From the NCBI GenBank assembly GCA_029263035.1, contig JAJCYF010000221.1, positions 1 through 11,225 on the forward strand: a stretch of DNA of 11,225 nucleotides, given 5' to 3'. The translations under genes and the position numbers were made by a program. Shown piece by piece: positions 1 through 6,164 of the stretch; within the stretch, counting starts at the first letter, position 1, and each line of letters starts with the position of its first letter. Below the pieces are notes generated by a model. The model did not search any database. It had not been told where the DNA came from and worked only from the letters and a program-made list of their open reading frames with translations. The DNA comes from Actinomycetes bacterium (lineage in GTDB: Bacteria > Actinomycetota > CADDZG01 > JAHWKV01).

Positions 1-216
1 GTCCATCTGCAGGGCGATGAGAGGGCTGACCACCACCGTCGGCCCCGAAAGCAGCCGGCCGGCCATCTGGTAGACCGCTGACTTGCCCGAACCGGTAGGC
101 ATTACCGCCAGGACGTCCCTGCCGTCGAGCAGTCCCTCCACCGCCTCGCGCTGGCCGGGACGAAGCCGGCGATACCCCATCTCCTGCGCGGCGCGATCAA
201 TGCGGTTGCGTGACAT
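1..216 (-). CDS. RecQ-family ATP-dependent DNA helicase, N-terminal fragment
   Basis: Partial gene: 72 codons from an ATG at 216 on the minus strand, running off the left edge. It reads as the start of a superfamily 2 RecQ-type 3'-5' DNA helicase, which unwinds DNA during recombination and repair. Visible signatures are the RecQ motif 0 region (GYRRLRPGQREAV, residues 14-26, with the Q-motif glutamine at 22), a Walker A/motif I (MPTGSGKS, residues 39-46, catalytic K45) and motif Ia (SPLIALQMD, residues 64-72). The frame is closed upstream by a stop at 271-273, so the start lies between 216 and about 249. The ATG has no clear Shine-Dalgarno; a TTG at 249 is the alternative. The DEAH box, RQC and HRDC regions lie outside the window, so full RecQ versus a shorter RecQ-like helicase cannot be decided. 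Confidence 0.88.
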   Translation of the reverse strand, partial: MSRNRIDRAAQEMGYRRLRPGQREAVEGLLDGRDVLAVMPTGSGKSAVYQMAGRLLSGPTVVVSPLIALQMD

Positions 217-365
217 GGCGGTTTGGGTACCCCGGTTGGTTTCCGTCAAACGGACCTGCCGGCGGACAGCCTACGTGACCCCGAGCGGGATGCTCAACGA
301 CCCGGGCGTTGGGTTCACCTGTACCGCCGGTGGCGGCCCGGCTCCAATCACCATAGGCTGCTGCC
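217..365. promoter_or_regulatory. Divergent intergenic region (recQ-like / small unknown gene)
   Basis: This 149-base gap separates the 5' ends of the minus-strand helicase gene and the plus-strand small gene at 366, so promoters for both probably lie here. I see no convincing -35/-10 pair. A CATAGGCT stretch about 8-15 bases before the ATG at 366, combined with the lack of a Shine-Dalgarno, would fit a leaderless transcript for the small gene, but this is only a suggestion. Confidence 0.3.
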
Positions 366-641
366 ATGCCCACCTTTGAAGAGCTCGACTCCCTCACCTC
401 CAAGCAACTGCACGACAAGGCCGCCGTGATGGCGTTGAAACGACTGGATGTCGGCTTCTTCCTGGATCTTTTGGCCAGCGTCCCGGCCGCCGAGATGGTG
501 GCCGGTCACCGGGATGAGGCCAACGAGGATGTCTCAAGCTTGGCCAGGCGCCTGCAGGACGCTATTCACGCCGACGAAGGGGAGCTGGCAGAAGCCATGC
601 GCCCCATCTACATTGACTACCTCCTGAAGCACCAGCACTAG
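366..641 (+). CDS. Conserved-looking small helical protein of unknown function
   Basis: A 91-residue protein I cannot assign to a named family with certainty. It is acidic, has one cysteine-free, helix-rich chain, no signal peptide and no membrane segment. Features include the early LTSKQLHDKAAVMALKRLDV segment, then FFLDLLASVPAAEMVAGHRDEA, and a C-terminal IYIDYLLKHQH tail. The composition (regular hydrophobic heptads, AEMVAGHRDEANEDV) resembles small hypothetical proteins I associate with actinobacterial genomes, but that is recollection, not a search result. The start ATG has no recognisable Shine-Dalgarno, so it may be leaderless. It lies divergent from the helicase gene and 101 bases upstream of the next plus-strand gene. 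Codon use matches its neighbours, which supports a real gene. Confidence 0.65.
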   Translation: MPTFEELDSLTSKQLHDKAAVMALKRLDVGFFLDLLASVPAAEMVAGHRDEANEDVSSLARRLQDAIHADEGELAEAMRPIYIDYLLKHQH

Positions 642-732
642 AACCCCCATCAAGTCCCGGACCTGAGGCGATCGAAGGGCACCCGCATGCCTGAGCCCTG
701 CAGCGGGTAGATACCCTCCAGGTCATCGAGAC

Positions 733-737
733 AGGAG
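733..737 (+). promoter_or_regulatory. Ribosome-binding site for the DUF7218-like gene
   Basis: AGGAG lies five bases before the ATG at 743 and fixes that start. Upstream, a GGGTA-GA-TACCC mini-dyad (705-716) sits about 30 bases before the start codon and could be part of a promoter or operator, without a matching -35 element that I can see. Confidence 0.7.
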
Positions 738-742
738 TCATC

Positions 743-1012
743 ATGCCCGGAAGCAAGCACGGTCCGTCGATCAAAGACCCCGAGCAGTACGAAGCCCTGA
801 GGGACGATGGGATGAGCAAGGAAAAGGCGGCTCGCATAGCCAACGCATCCGCCGACGAGGGACGTTCAACCGTAGGCCGCCGGGGCGGCAAGGGCTCCAG
901 CTACGAGGACCGCACGAAGAAGGAGCTGTACGAAAGGGCCGCTGAGGTCGGCATCGAGGGCCGGTCGAACATGAACAAGAAGGAGTTGGTGGACGCTCTG
1001 CGCGACCACTAG
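743..1012 (+). CDS. DUF7218-like / Rho termination factor N-domain-like small protein
   Basis: An 89-residue basic, hydrophilic protein. The N-terminal part (PGSKHGPSIKDPEQYEALRD, then GMSKEKAARIANA) matches the pattern of small actinobacterial proteins annotated as DUF7218 or as Rho termination factor N-terminal-domain proteins. A Gly/Arg/Lys-rich linker (RSTVGRRGGKGSS, residues 41-53) leads to a C-terminal SAP/Rho-N-like helix-turn-helix unit (KKELYERAAEVGIEGRSNMNKKELVDAL, about residues 59-86). Such units commonly bind nucleic acid, so a small DNA- or RNA-binding role is plausible but unproven. No cysteine, membrane segment or catalytic motif is visible. The start has a good ribosome-binding site (AGGAG at 733-737). 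The gene is convergent with the DUF2795-like gene, with only 39 bases between their ends. Confidence 0.85.
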   Translation: MPGSKHGPSIKDPEQYEALRDDGMSKEKAARIANASADEGRSTVGRRGGKGSSYEDRTKKELYERAAEVGIEGRSNMNKKELVDALRDH

Positions 1013-1051
1013 CCGCTGGACTACCACCGAATCCTTTACCGCAACTGAATA

Positions 1052-1282
1052 CTAGTACCGGTGCTCTTCACTACCGCCCAGCGCTTCCCAGACGCGCTGC
1101 ACGTTCTCGAAGGTTTCCCCTTCGGGCAGCTGTTCCAAGCGGGAGATAACCCAGTCGTCCGCATGGTTCTGGCGGGCGTCGTTGACCAAAGTCTTCTTGT
1201 CGGCAGGGAAGATGGTCTGCTTCACCGACGTTGCGATACGTGACCTCTGCTCCGCCTGATCCTGGTCGAGCGACCTCTCCAT
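1052..1282 (-). CDS. DUF2795-like small protein
   Basis: A 76-residue soluble protein. The segment TIFPADKKTLVNDARQNHADDWVISRLEQLPEGETFENVQRV (about residues 24-65) has the DUF2795 pattern: an FPA/DK start, a helix ending in AR-NHAD, a second helix ending in LEQLP, then a short tail helix. In actinobacteria such proteins are small, of unknown biochemistry, and often sit near stress genes. The N-terminal 20 residues (Gln/Asp/Arg-rich) precede the domain. The ATG at 1282 is backed by a strong Shine-Dalgarno, AAGGAGG at 1287-1293 on the minus strand. It is convergent with the upstream DUF7218-like gene and divergent from the histidine kinase, sharing a 168-base intergenic region with it. Confidence 0.82.
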   Translation of the reverse strand: MERSLDQDQAEQRSRIATSVKQTIFPADKKTLVNDARQNHADDWVISRLEQLPEGETFENVQRVWEALGGSEEHRY

Positions 1283-1286
1283 TGTG

Positions 1287-1293
1287 CCTCCTT
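1287..1293 (-). promoter_or_regulatory. Strong Shine-Dalgarno of the DUF2795-like gene
   Basis: On the minus strand this reads AAGGAGG, four bases before the ATG at 1282. It decides the start of that gene and marks it as well translated. Confidence 0.8.
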
Positions 1294-1314
1294 GGTAGAT
1301 AGCCGGTTGTGATC

Positions 1315-1348
1315 GGTTCCTTTGGGGTTATCCCCACCAAGAAGAACC
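1315..1348. repeat. Imperfect inverted repeat with a perfect core between divergent genes
   Basis: A perfect core TGGGG-TTAT-CCCCA spans 1323-1336 and is flanked by GGTTC (1315-1319) and GAACC (1344-1348). The outer arms are offset by two bases relative to the core, so the whole element is an imperfect dyad. It lies 33 bases upstream of the DUF2795-like start and more than 100 bases upstream of the kinase. There is no T-tract in either direction, so an operator or 5'UTR hairpin is more likely than a terminator. Confidence 0.4.
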
Positions 1349-1437
1349 TTTACCCTCCTGCGGCGTTCGATTGTTAGTTCTTCGGCCGGAAGCTACTCTC
1401 AATAGTGTTTGCAAAGCTATCCAACCTAGGCAGACTC

Positions 1438-1442
1438 AGGAG
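1438..1442 (+). promoter_or_regulatory. Shine-Dalgarno upstream of a possible ACG start of the histidine kinase
   Basis: AGGAG at 1438-1442 is followed after eight bases by ACG (1451-1453), which is in frame with the kinase. No similar site precedes the GTG at 1499 or the ATG at 1502. The codons from 1451 to 1498 add a short basic segment and complete the first membrane helix. This supports initiation at the non-canonical ACG codon, or an unnoticed ATG-to-ACG change. Confidence 0.5.
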
Positions 1443-1498
1443 CGACTGAAACGAACCGATCCCTACGGTCAAGAGTCGGACTCCGAACCGCGGTAATA

Positions 1499-4330
1499 GT
1501 GATGGTGGCGACGGCGCTGCCGGTGATGAGCCTGCTTTGGGCTTCGGGTGTTTTTCGGGAAGAGGTAGAGCAGCGGGCCCTGGAGGGGCTCGTTGGAATC
1601 GCGAGAACCACGGTGCAGCAGCAGCGGCAAGCCTGGGACGATGTCCGCTCTGCAGTTGCCCTGGCTGCAACCAACCCCCCTACCATCCGGGGAGTGCGGT
1701 CGTCCGACCCGGAGGCGGCGGCGGAGGTGGCGGCCATTGTCTTCAACTCAGGACCTTTCGCAGGTGTACGGATCTACGACGCCGCCGGGACCCTACGGGG
1801 AGCGGCCGGCGCACCGATTGACGGCCCCCTGCCCGCGGGCGAGATTGCCTCGCCACCCGCCGTTGACGATCCGGTGGTCGCCGGCAACCGGATCAGCCGG
1901 CAGGTATCCGTTCCCATCTCGCAGGCCGGCGGCTCGGCGGTCGACGGCAGGCTGGTGGTGGATGTGGACCTCTCACAGTTGCTGGGAAGTCCGCAGGAGC
2001 TCGAGTTCGGGCGAACCGGCGCCAGGTTCCTGGTCACGCGGGATGGGATTATCGTCGCCGGGCCCACGGCAGTGGGCACGAAACTTCGATCGCAGGTCAA
2101 TCTTGAGATCGCGGCCGCCGGCATTCCGGCCACGAAGACCATCTTCAGTTCCCTATTCAACCGGCCGACGGTCGAATCCTACGAGCCGGTTCCCGGCCAG
2201 GGGCTGGGGGTTCTCGTGCAGCAGGCACGCTCGGAGGTCATGGCCGGTGCCGACCGCCTGACGGACCTTCTCAAGGTGGCCGCGGCCCTTCTGACCATGC
2301 TGGGGGCGGCCATCGCTGCGTCGCTGATGGTAATCCTCAACCGGCGAGCCAGGCGGGAGGAATCCAGCGAACGGCGCCTGACCGAAGAAAGCCGGCGGGC
2401 GGAGGCCATGTTCCGGGGATTGCTGGAGAGTGCGCCGGACGCGATCGTGGTGATGGGTGCCGACGGCCTGATCCGCCTGGTCAACCGCCAAACCGAGGTG
2501 CTGTTCGGGTACTCAAGGGATGAGTTGGTCGGAGAACCGGTGGAAAGACTGATTCCCGAGCGGTTCGCCGCCCACCATCCCCAGCGGCGTTCCGGCTACT
2601 TCACCGCCCCGGCGGTGCGAGCCATGGGAGCCAACCTGGAGCTCGCGGCGAGGCGCAAGGACGGATCGGAGTTCCCCGTGGACATTTCGCTGTCCCCCCT
2701 GGAGACCGAAGAGGGGGTCCTGGTTTCGGCTGCCGTGCGGGATGTGACGGATCGGAAACGTGCCGAGGAGGAGCTGCGCGATCGCGAGGAGCAACTTGCC
2801 GCTGCCCGCGACCAGGCCCTGGAGGCCTCGCGCCTGAAGTCCCAGTTCCTGGCCAACATGAGCCACGAAATCCGTACCCCCATGAACGGCGTGCTGGGGA
2901 TGGCCGAGCTCATCCTCACCGCAGAGCTGCCGGCGGAACAGCGTGCCCGGATGATGGATCTCAAGGAGTCGGGACAGAGCCTGCTCAAAATCATCAACGA
3001 CATCCTGGACTTCTCCAAGATGGAGGCCGGCAAACTGGAACTGGAAGAGGATACCTTCGACCTGAAGGCATCGGCCGAGAGCGTGCTCAGCCTGCTGACG
3101 GCGGCCGCCGTCAGCCGAGGGATCCAACTAAACCTGAACGTCGACCCTGGCACGCCCCGATGGGTGCGGGGAGACTCCGTACGGTTCCGCCAAATTCTTT
3201 TGAACCTGGCGGGAAACGGGCTCAAGTTCACCCGGCAAGGAGGGGTGACGGTGGACATCGCGCCGGCGAACGAACGAATCAGAGTCTGCGTGACCGATAC
3301 CGGCGTCGGCATTGACCCGGCAGCCAAGGAGCGGTTGCTCGAGCCGTTTTCGCAGGGCGACGCCTCAACCACCAGGCAGTTCGGCGGAACCGGGCTGGGG
3401 CTGGCAATCTGTTCACAACTCGTTCACCTGATGGGTGGCACCATGGATTTTGTGAGCGAGCTGGGACAGGGCACCAGGTTTTGGTTCGAGGTGGAGCTGC
3501 CCGCGGCCGAGCCGCCCGCAGCCGTTGCGCCCCGGGCCGGCGCCGAGCACCCGGCCCGGTCCAACGGGGAAGGTTCGGTCCGGCGAGGGGGCCGGATCCT
3601 TCTGGTTGACGACGTTGCCGTCAACCGGATTGTTGCCCAGGGCCTTCTGGAGAACCTGGGGTATGAGGTGCAGACCGCGGAATCGGGCGCCGAAGCTCTG
3701 GCCAAGGTCGAGCAGGGCGACTACCTTGCCGTGCTCATGGACTGCCTGATGCCCGGAATGGACGGATATGAGACCACCCGGCGAATACGGGCTCTGGGCG
3801 GATCCGTGCAGACGATACCCATCATCGCCCTGACCGCAGCCGCAATGAGCGGGGACCGGGAGCGGTGTCTCGCATCCGGAATGGACGACTACATCTCCAA
3901 ACCGTTGGACCCGAGCAGCCTCAAGGCCGCTCTGGACCGCCAGACCGCCGGGCGTTCCTCGGACCCGGTCCCCGGCGAGGACCCCCTGAAGCCGCTTCGA
4001 GAGACCCTGGTCGGCTTCAGGAGGCGGTTTCCAGTCGAGTCGTTCGAAAGGATCTGCGAGGAGTTCTTGTCGTCCACGCCGAAACTACTGGCGGATCTGG
4101 AGAACGCCGCCTTAGCCGGCGAACCGGATTTGGTGCAGTCACTGGCTCACAAGCTCAAGGGCAGCATGGGAACGTTGGGCGCCACCCGGATGGCCGAGAC
4201 CGCCCAACAGCTGCAAACCGGAGCCTCTGCCGGGATGACCACCCTTGCCCTGGTCGAACAGCTCAAGGCGGATTATCTCTTAGCCGCCGGGGTGGTCCGG
4301 ACCCACCTTCGGGAGAAACCCGCTCCGTGA
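1499..4330 (+). CDS. Hybrid sensor histidine kinase (Cache-like sensor, PAS, HisKA, HATPase, REC, Hpt)
   Basis: A tripartite membrane kinase, 943 residues from the first GTG (959 if the ACG at 1451 is used). Order, numbered from 1499: first membrane helix 1-15, extracytoplasmic sensor about 17-255 with a Cache-like end (GRTGARFLVTRDGIIVAGPT), second helix 257-279, PAS 304-420, then HisKA with NMSHEIRTPMNG (H456). The HATPase has N-box N573, DTGVGID (D600) and GGTGLGLAI (629-637). The REC domain has acidic pair D704-D705 and acceptor D748 in MDCLMPGMDG. A C-terminal Hpt carries LAHKLKGSMG (H884). All catalytic residues are present, so it should autophosphorylate and pass phosphate H456 to D748 to H884, as in ArcB/BarA-type kinases. 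The stop overlaps the start of the REC-GGDEF gene, its likely acceptor. The ligand is unknown. Confidence 0.95.
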   Translation: MMVATALPVMSLLWASGVFREEVEQRALEGLVGIARTTVQQQRQAWDDVRSAVALAATNPPTIRGVRSSDPEAAAEVAAIVFNSGPFAGVRIYDAAGTLRGAAGAPIDGPLPAGEIASPPAVDDPVVAGNRISRQVSVPISQAGGSAVDGRLVVDVDLSQLLGSPQELEFGRTGARFLVTRDGIIVAGPTAVGTKLRSQVNLEIAAAGIPATKTIFSSLFNRPTVESYEPVPGQGLGVLVQQARSEVMAGADRLTDLLKVAAALLTMLGAAIAASLMVILNRRARREESSERRLTEESRRAEAMFRGLLESAPDAIVVMGADGLIRLVNRQTEVLFGYSRDELVGEPVERLIPERFAAHHPQRRSGYFTAPAVRAMGANLELAARRKDGSEFPVDISLSPLETEEGVLVSAAVRDVTDRKRAEEELRDREEQLAAARDQALEASRLKSQFLANMSHEIRTPMNGVLGMAELILTAELPAEQRARMMDLKESGQSLLKIINDILDFSKMEAGKLELEEDTFDLKASAESVLSLLTAAAVSRGIQLNLNVDPGTPRWVRGDSVRFRQILLNLAGNGLKFTRQGGVTVDIAPANERIRVCVTDTGVGIDPAAKERLLEPFSQGDASTTRQFGGTGLGLAICSQLVHLMGGTMDFVSELGQGTRFWFEVELPAAEPPAAVAPRAGAEHPARSNGEGSVRRGGRILLVDDVAVNRIVAQGLLENLGYEVQTAESGAEALAKVEQGDYLAVLMDCLMPGMDGYETTRRIRALGGSVQTIPIIALTAAAMSGDRERCLASGMDDYISKPLDPSSLKAALDRQTAGRSSDPVPGEDPLKPLRETLVGFRRRFPVESFERICEEFLSSTPKLLADLENAALAGEPDLVQSLAHKLKGSMGTLGATRMAETAQQLQTGASAGMTTLALVEQLKADYLLAAGVVRTHLREKPAP

Positions 4331-5256
4331 AGGTTCTCGTCGCGGACGACGACACCCTTCTGCTGGAGCTGCTCCGGGGCCTTCTGGCGGGGTTTGGACA
4401 CGTGTGCGTCACCGTCGGCGATGGAGAGGCAGCCTGGGACCACCTGTTACGGCAGGGGGCGGACATCGTGATCAGCGACTGGCAGATGCCCGGACTGAAC
4501 GGCGTGCAGCTGTGCGAACGGGTGCGGGCGCACCCGGAGATCGAATACCCGTACTTCATCCTGCTTACCGCGCGGGGCGACCACAATGACGTGCTCACCG
4601 CAGTCCGGGCGGGGGTGGACGACCACCTGCCGAAACCGCTGGATCTGGATGTGCTGGAGGAGCGGCTGATCGTCGCGGAGAGGGTGAGCACCCTGCACCG
4701 CGAGATGCACCGGACCAGGATGCAGCTGGAGGCCGCCAATCGCCGGCTCGCCGAGGCAGCCCACAGGGACGCTCTGACCGGGCTGGGAAACCGTCTGCGG
4801 CTAAATCTCGATCTTCCCGGGATCCACTCCCGGTTCGAGCGGGAAGGATACGCCTACAACATCGCCCTTTTCGACATCGACCGGTTCAAGGAGTACAACG
4901 ACACCCACGGCCATCAACTGGGCGATGCTCTGCTGGCCGAGGTCGGCAGGGTCTTCATCGACGAGCTTCGCCAGGGCGACCTGATCTACCGGTTCGGCGG
5001 TGAGGAGTTCCTGCTGGTACTGCCCAACCGGACGGTCGAGCAGGCAGCCAAAGCAGCAGAACGTTTCCGGCGGACCGTAGCAAACTCGACCGTGAAATCC
5101 AACCTGCCGGCGCCCGCCACCTTGAGCACCGGCGTCGCCCGGGTAATGAAGGGTGAGTCGATTGAAGATGTCATCGGACGAGCCGACCGGGCACTTTACG
5201 AAGCGAAGAGGAACGGACGCGACCGGATCGTCATCGACATGCCCCAGCCCGATTGA
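4327..5256 (+). CDS. Response regulator with GGDEF output (diguanylate cyclase)
   Basis: A 309-residue REC-GGDEF protein (PleD/WspR-like layout with one REC). REC: acidic pair D7-D8, acceptor D51 in ISDWQMPGLNG, T81 and K103 (LPKP). A coiled-coil linker (about 115-145) leads to the cyclase domain, with DALTGLGNR (148-156), metal-site FDID (182-185), and the active-site variant GGEEF (224-228). RQGD at 215-218, five residues before GGEEF, is the inhibitory I-site RxxD, so product feedback is expected. It should make cyclic-di-GMP from two GTP when D51 is phosphorylated. The start is GTG 4327, whose last two bases lie in the kinase TGA stop (GTGA overlap), implying translational coupling. The same frame is open further upstream inside the kinase gene, but the REC domain begins right at this GTG. 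Confidence 0.95.
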   Translation: MKVLVADDDTLLLELLRGLLAGFGHVCVTVGDGEAAWDHLLRQGADIVISDWQMPGLNGVQLCERVRAHPEIEYPYFILLTARGDHNDVLTAVRAGVDDHLPKPLDLDVLEERLIVAERVSTLHREMHRTRMQLEAANRRLAEAAHRDALTGLGNRLRLNLDLPGIHSRFEREGYAYNIALFDIDRFKEYNDTHGHQLGDALLAEVGRVFIDELRQGDLIYRFGGEEFLLVLPNRTVEQAAKAAERFRRTVANSTVKSNLPAPATLSTGVARVMKGESIEDVIGRADRALYEAKRNGRDRIVIDMPQPD

Positions 5257-5270
5257 TGCCGTGTGGCCGG

Positions 5271-5283
5271 GCCGAGATTCGGC
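5271..5283 (+). other. Small hairpin after the diguanylate cyclase gene
   Basis: GCCGA-GAT-TCGGC forms a perfect five-base-pair stem 15 bases after the cyclase stop and 30 bases before the next start. No T-tract follows, so I do not call it an intrinsic terminator; it may simply cap the transcript end or be chance in GC-rich DNA. Confidence 0.2.
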
Positions 5284-5312
5284 AAACTGCATCAGGGTAG
5301 AGACTGGAATTG

Positions 5313-5666
5313 ATGAGCGAGCCCAATCAGAACAATGACCCGCAGGTCGCCAGAACCGTCCTGGCCAACGAGCGAACTTTTCTGGCCTGGGCTCGAACGT
5401 CATTAGCCCTGATCAGCGCCGGGGTGGCGGTCGCCCGCTTTCTTCCGCCGGGACGGGTTGAGGGGCTGGGGACCGGAGCCGGGGTCATCCTGATCCTTCT
5501 CGGCACCACCACCCTTGCAGTCGGCTACAGGGGTTGGGAGAAAAACCAAACCCGCATACTGCAGGGAACCGCCCTCGGGCACCAAACCGGCCCGCGGCTG
5601 CTGGCCGCCGGCATGGTCGTTGCGGTGGTAGCTGCGCTGGCCGTGGCGCTGGCGGGCAACCGGTAG
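5313..5666 (+). CDS. DUF202-family small membrane protein
   Basis: A 117-residue integral membrane protein. The N-terminal signature DPQVARTVLANERTFLAW followed by ARTSLALISAGVAV is diagnostic of the DUF202 (YidH-like) family. Three membrane helices are evident at about residues 27-44, 52-72 and 95-114, with the cytoplasmic basic stretch GYRGWEKNQTRI between helices two and three. The molecular function of the family is not established. I start it at the ATG at 5313; a TTG lies directly before it at 5310, and the upstream ribosome-binding site is weak (GGA in ACTGGAATTG). It follows the cyclase gene by 56 bases in the same direction and could be co-transcribed with the phosphorelay genes. Confidence 0.9.
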   Translation: MSEPNQNNDPQVARTVLANERTFLAWARTSLALISAGVAVARFLPPGRVEGLGTGAGVILILLGTTTLAVGYRGWEKNQTRILQGTALGHQTGPRLLAAGMVVAVVAALAVALAGNR

Positions 5667-5689
5667 GCGGACGTTTGGCGCCGCCTTTC
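5665..5689 (+). terminator. Possible weak intrinsic terminator after the DUF202 gene
   Basis: AGGCGG (5665-5670) pairs with CCGCCT (5681-5686) around a ten-base loop and runs into TTTC. The stem overlaps the DUF202 stop codon. The short T-run makes it a weak candidate only. Confidence 0.3.
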
Positions 5690-5751
5690 ACCCGGGCAGG
5701 TTCAACCAACTGTTAGCCTCAAAAGGAGTTTGCCGCCGAACAACGTTTTTT

Positions 5752-5756
5752 GGAGG
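5752..5756 (+). promoter_or_regulatory. Ribosome-binding site that sets the PPOX-fold gene start
   Basis: GGAGG lies about six bases before GTG 5763 and supports that start over the in-frame TTG at 5730, which has no comparable site. Confidence 0.7.
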
Positions 5757-5762
5757 TACCTA

Positions 5763-6164
5763 GTGAAGGCAATAGAACAGATCAGCAAGCAAGACTGTCT
5801 GGAGCTGTTACAGACCAAGTCCAAGCTGGGAAGAGTCGCCTTCATCGTCGACGGAAGGCCGATTGTGCTGCCCGTCAACTACCGGGCCGACAATGACTCC
5901 GTGGTGTTCTGCACCGCGGAGGGAACCAAGCTGAGCGCGCTGAAGGACGGAGCGCCGGCGGCTTTCGAGGTCGACGCCAGCCGGTCGGTTGCTCACTCCG
6001 GGTGGAGCGTCCTGGTGCAGGGCACCGCTCACGAGGTTACCGACCCCGACGAGCTCTACGAGCTGCGCCACGGTCCTTTGAAGTCGTGGGCTACGGAAGC
6101 TTCCCAACACTGGGTCCGGATCTCCATCGATGAGATCTCCGGCCGCAGGATCCCGGAGTCCTAA
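5763..6164 (+). CDS. Pyridoxamine 5'-phosphate oxidase-fold flavin/F420-binding protein
   Basis: A 133-residue soluble protein of the split beta-barrel PPOX-like superfamily. Visible family features are LGRVAFIVDGRPIVLPVNY (residues 22-40, first barrel strands), the substrate/cofactor-loop GTKLSAL (54-60), AAFEVD...SGWSVLVQGTAHEV (66-92) and the C-terminal WVRISIDEISGRRI (117-130). Short members like this bind FMN, F420 or haem and are often described as flavin-nucleotide-binding or nitroimidazole-resistance-like proteins; the reaction cannot be told from sequence alone, and true PNP oxidase activity is unlikely. I chose the GTG at 5763 because of the GGAGG just upstream and because the domain begins immediately after. 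Its TAA stop overlaps the stop of the convergent universal stress gene. Mycobacterial dormancy regulons contain similar PPOX proteins. Confidence 0.85.
   Translation: MKAIEQISKQDCLELLQTKSKLGRVAFIVDGRPIVLPVNYRADNDSVVFCTAEGTKLSALKDGAPAAFEVDASRSVAHSGWSVLVQGTAHEVTDPDELYELRHGPLKSWATEASQHWVRISIDEISGRRIPES

Noticed and set aside
83..429. Several short plus- and minus-strand frames over 83-429
   Set aside because: They are Arg/Pro/Ser-rich frames overlapping the recQ-like N-terminus and the 366 gene, without ribosome-binding sites or domains.
1321..1340. DosR-type dormancy box
   Set aside because: The palindrome resembles it loosely, but the GGGAC/GTCCC half-sites are missing and the symmetry centre is shifted by one base.
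1354..1359. Minus-strand AGGAGG at about 1354-1359 as a ribosome-binding site
   Set aside because: No start codon at proper spacing opens a credible frame; the real DUF2795-like start has its own AAGGAGG at 1287-1293.
2513..3372. Two long minus-strand frames across the kinase PAS-HisKA-HATPase region
   Set aside because: They are shadows of the conserved kinase motifs on the plus strand.
3865..4326. Upstream extension of the REC-GGDEF frame inside the kinase gene
   Set aside because: The extension overlaps the kinase REC/Hpt coding sequence in another frame, and the regulator's REC domain starts exactly at GTG 4327.
5271..5283. Intrinsic terminator after the cyclase gene
   Set aside because: The stem has only five pairs and no T-tract follows.
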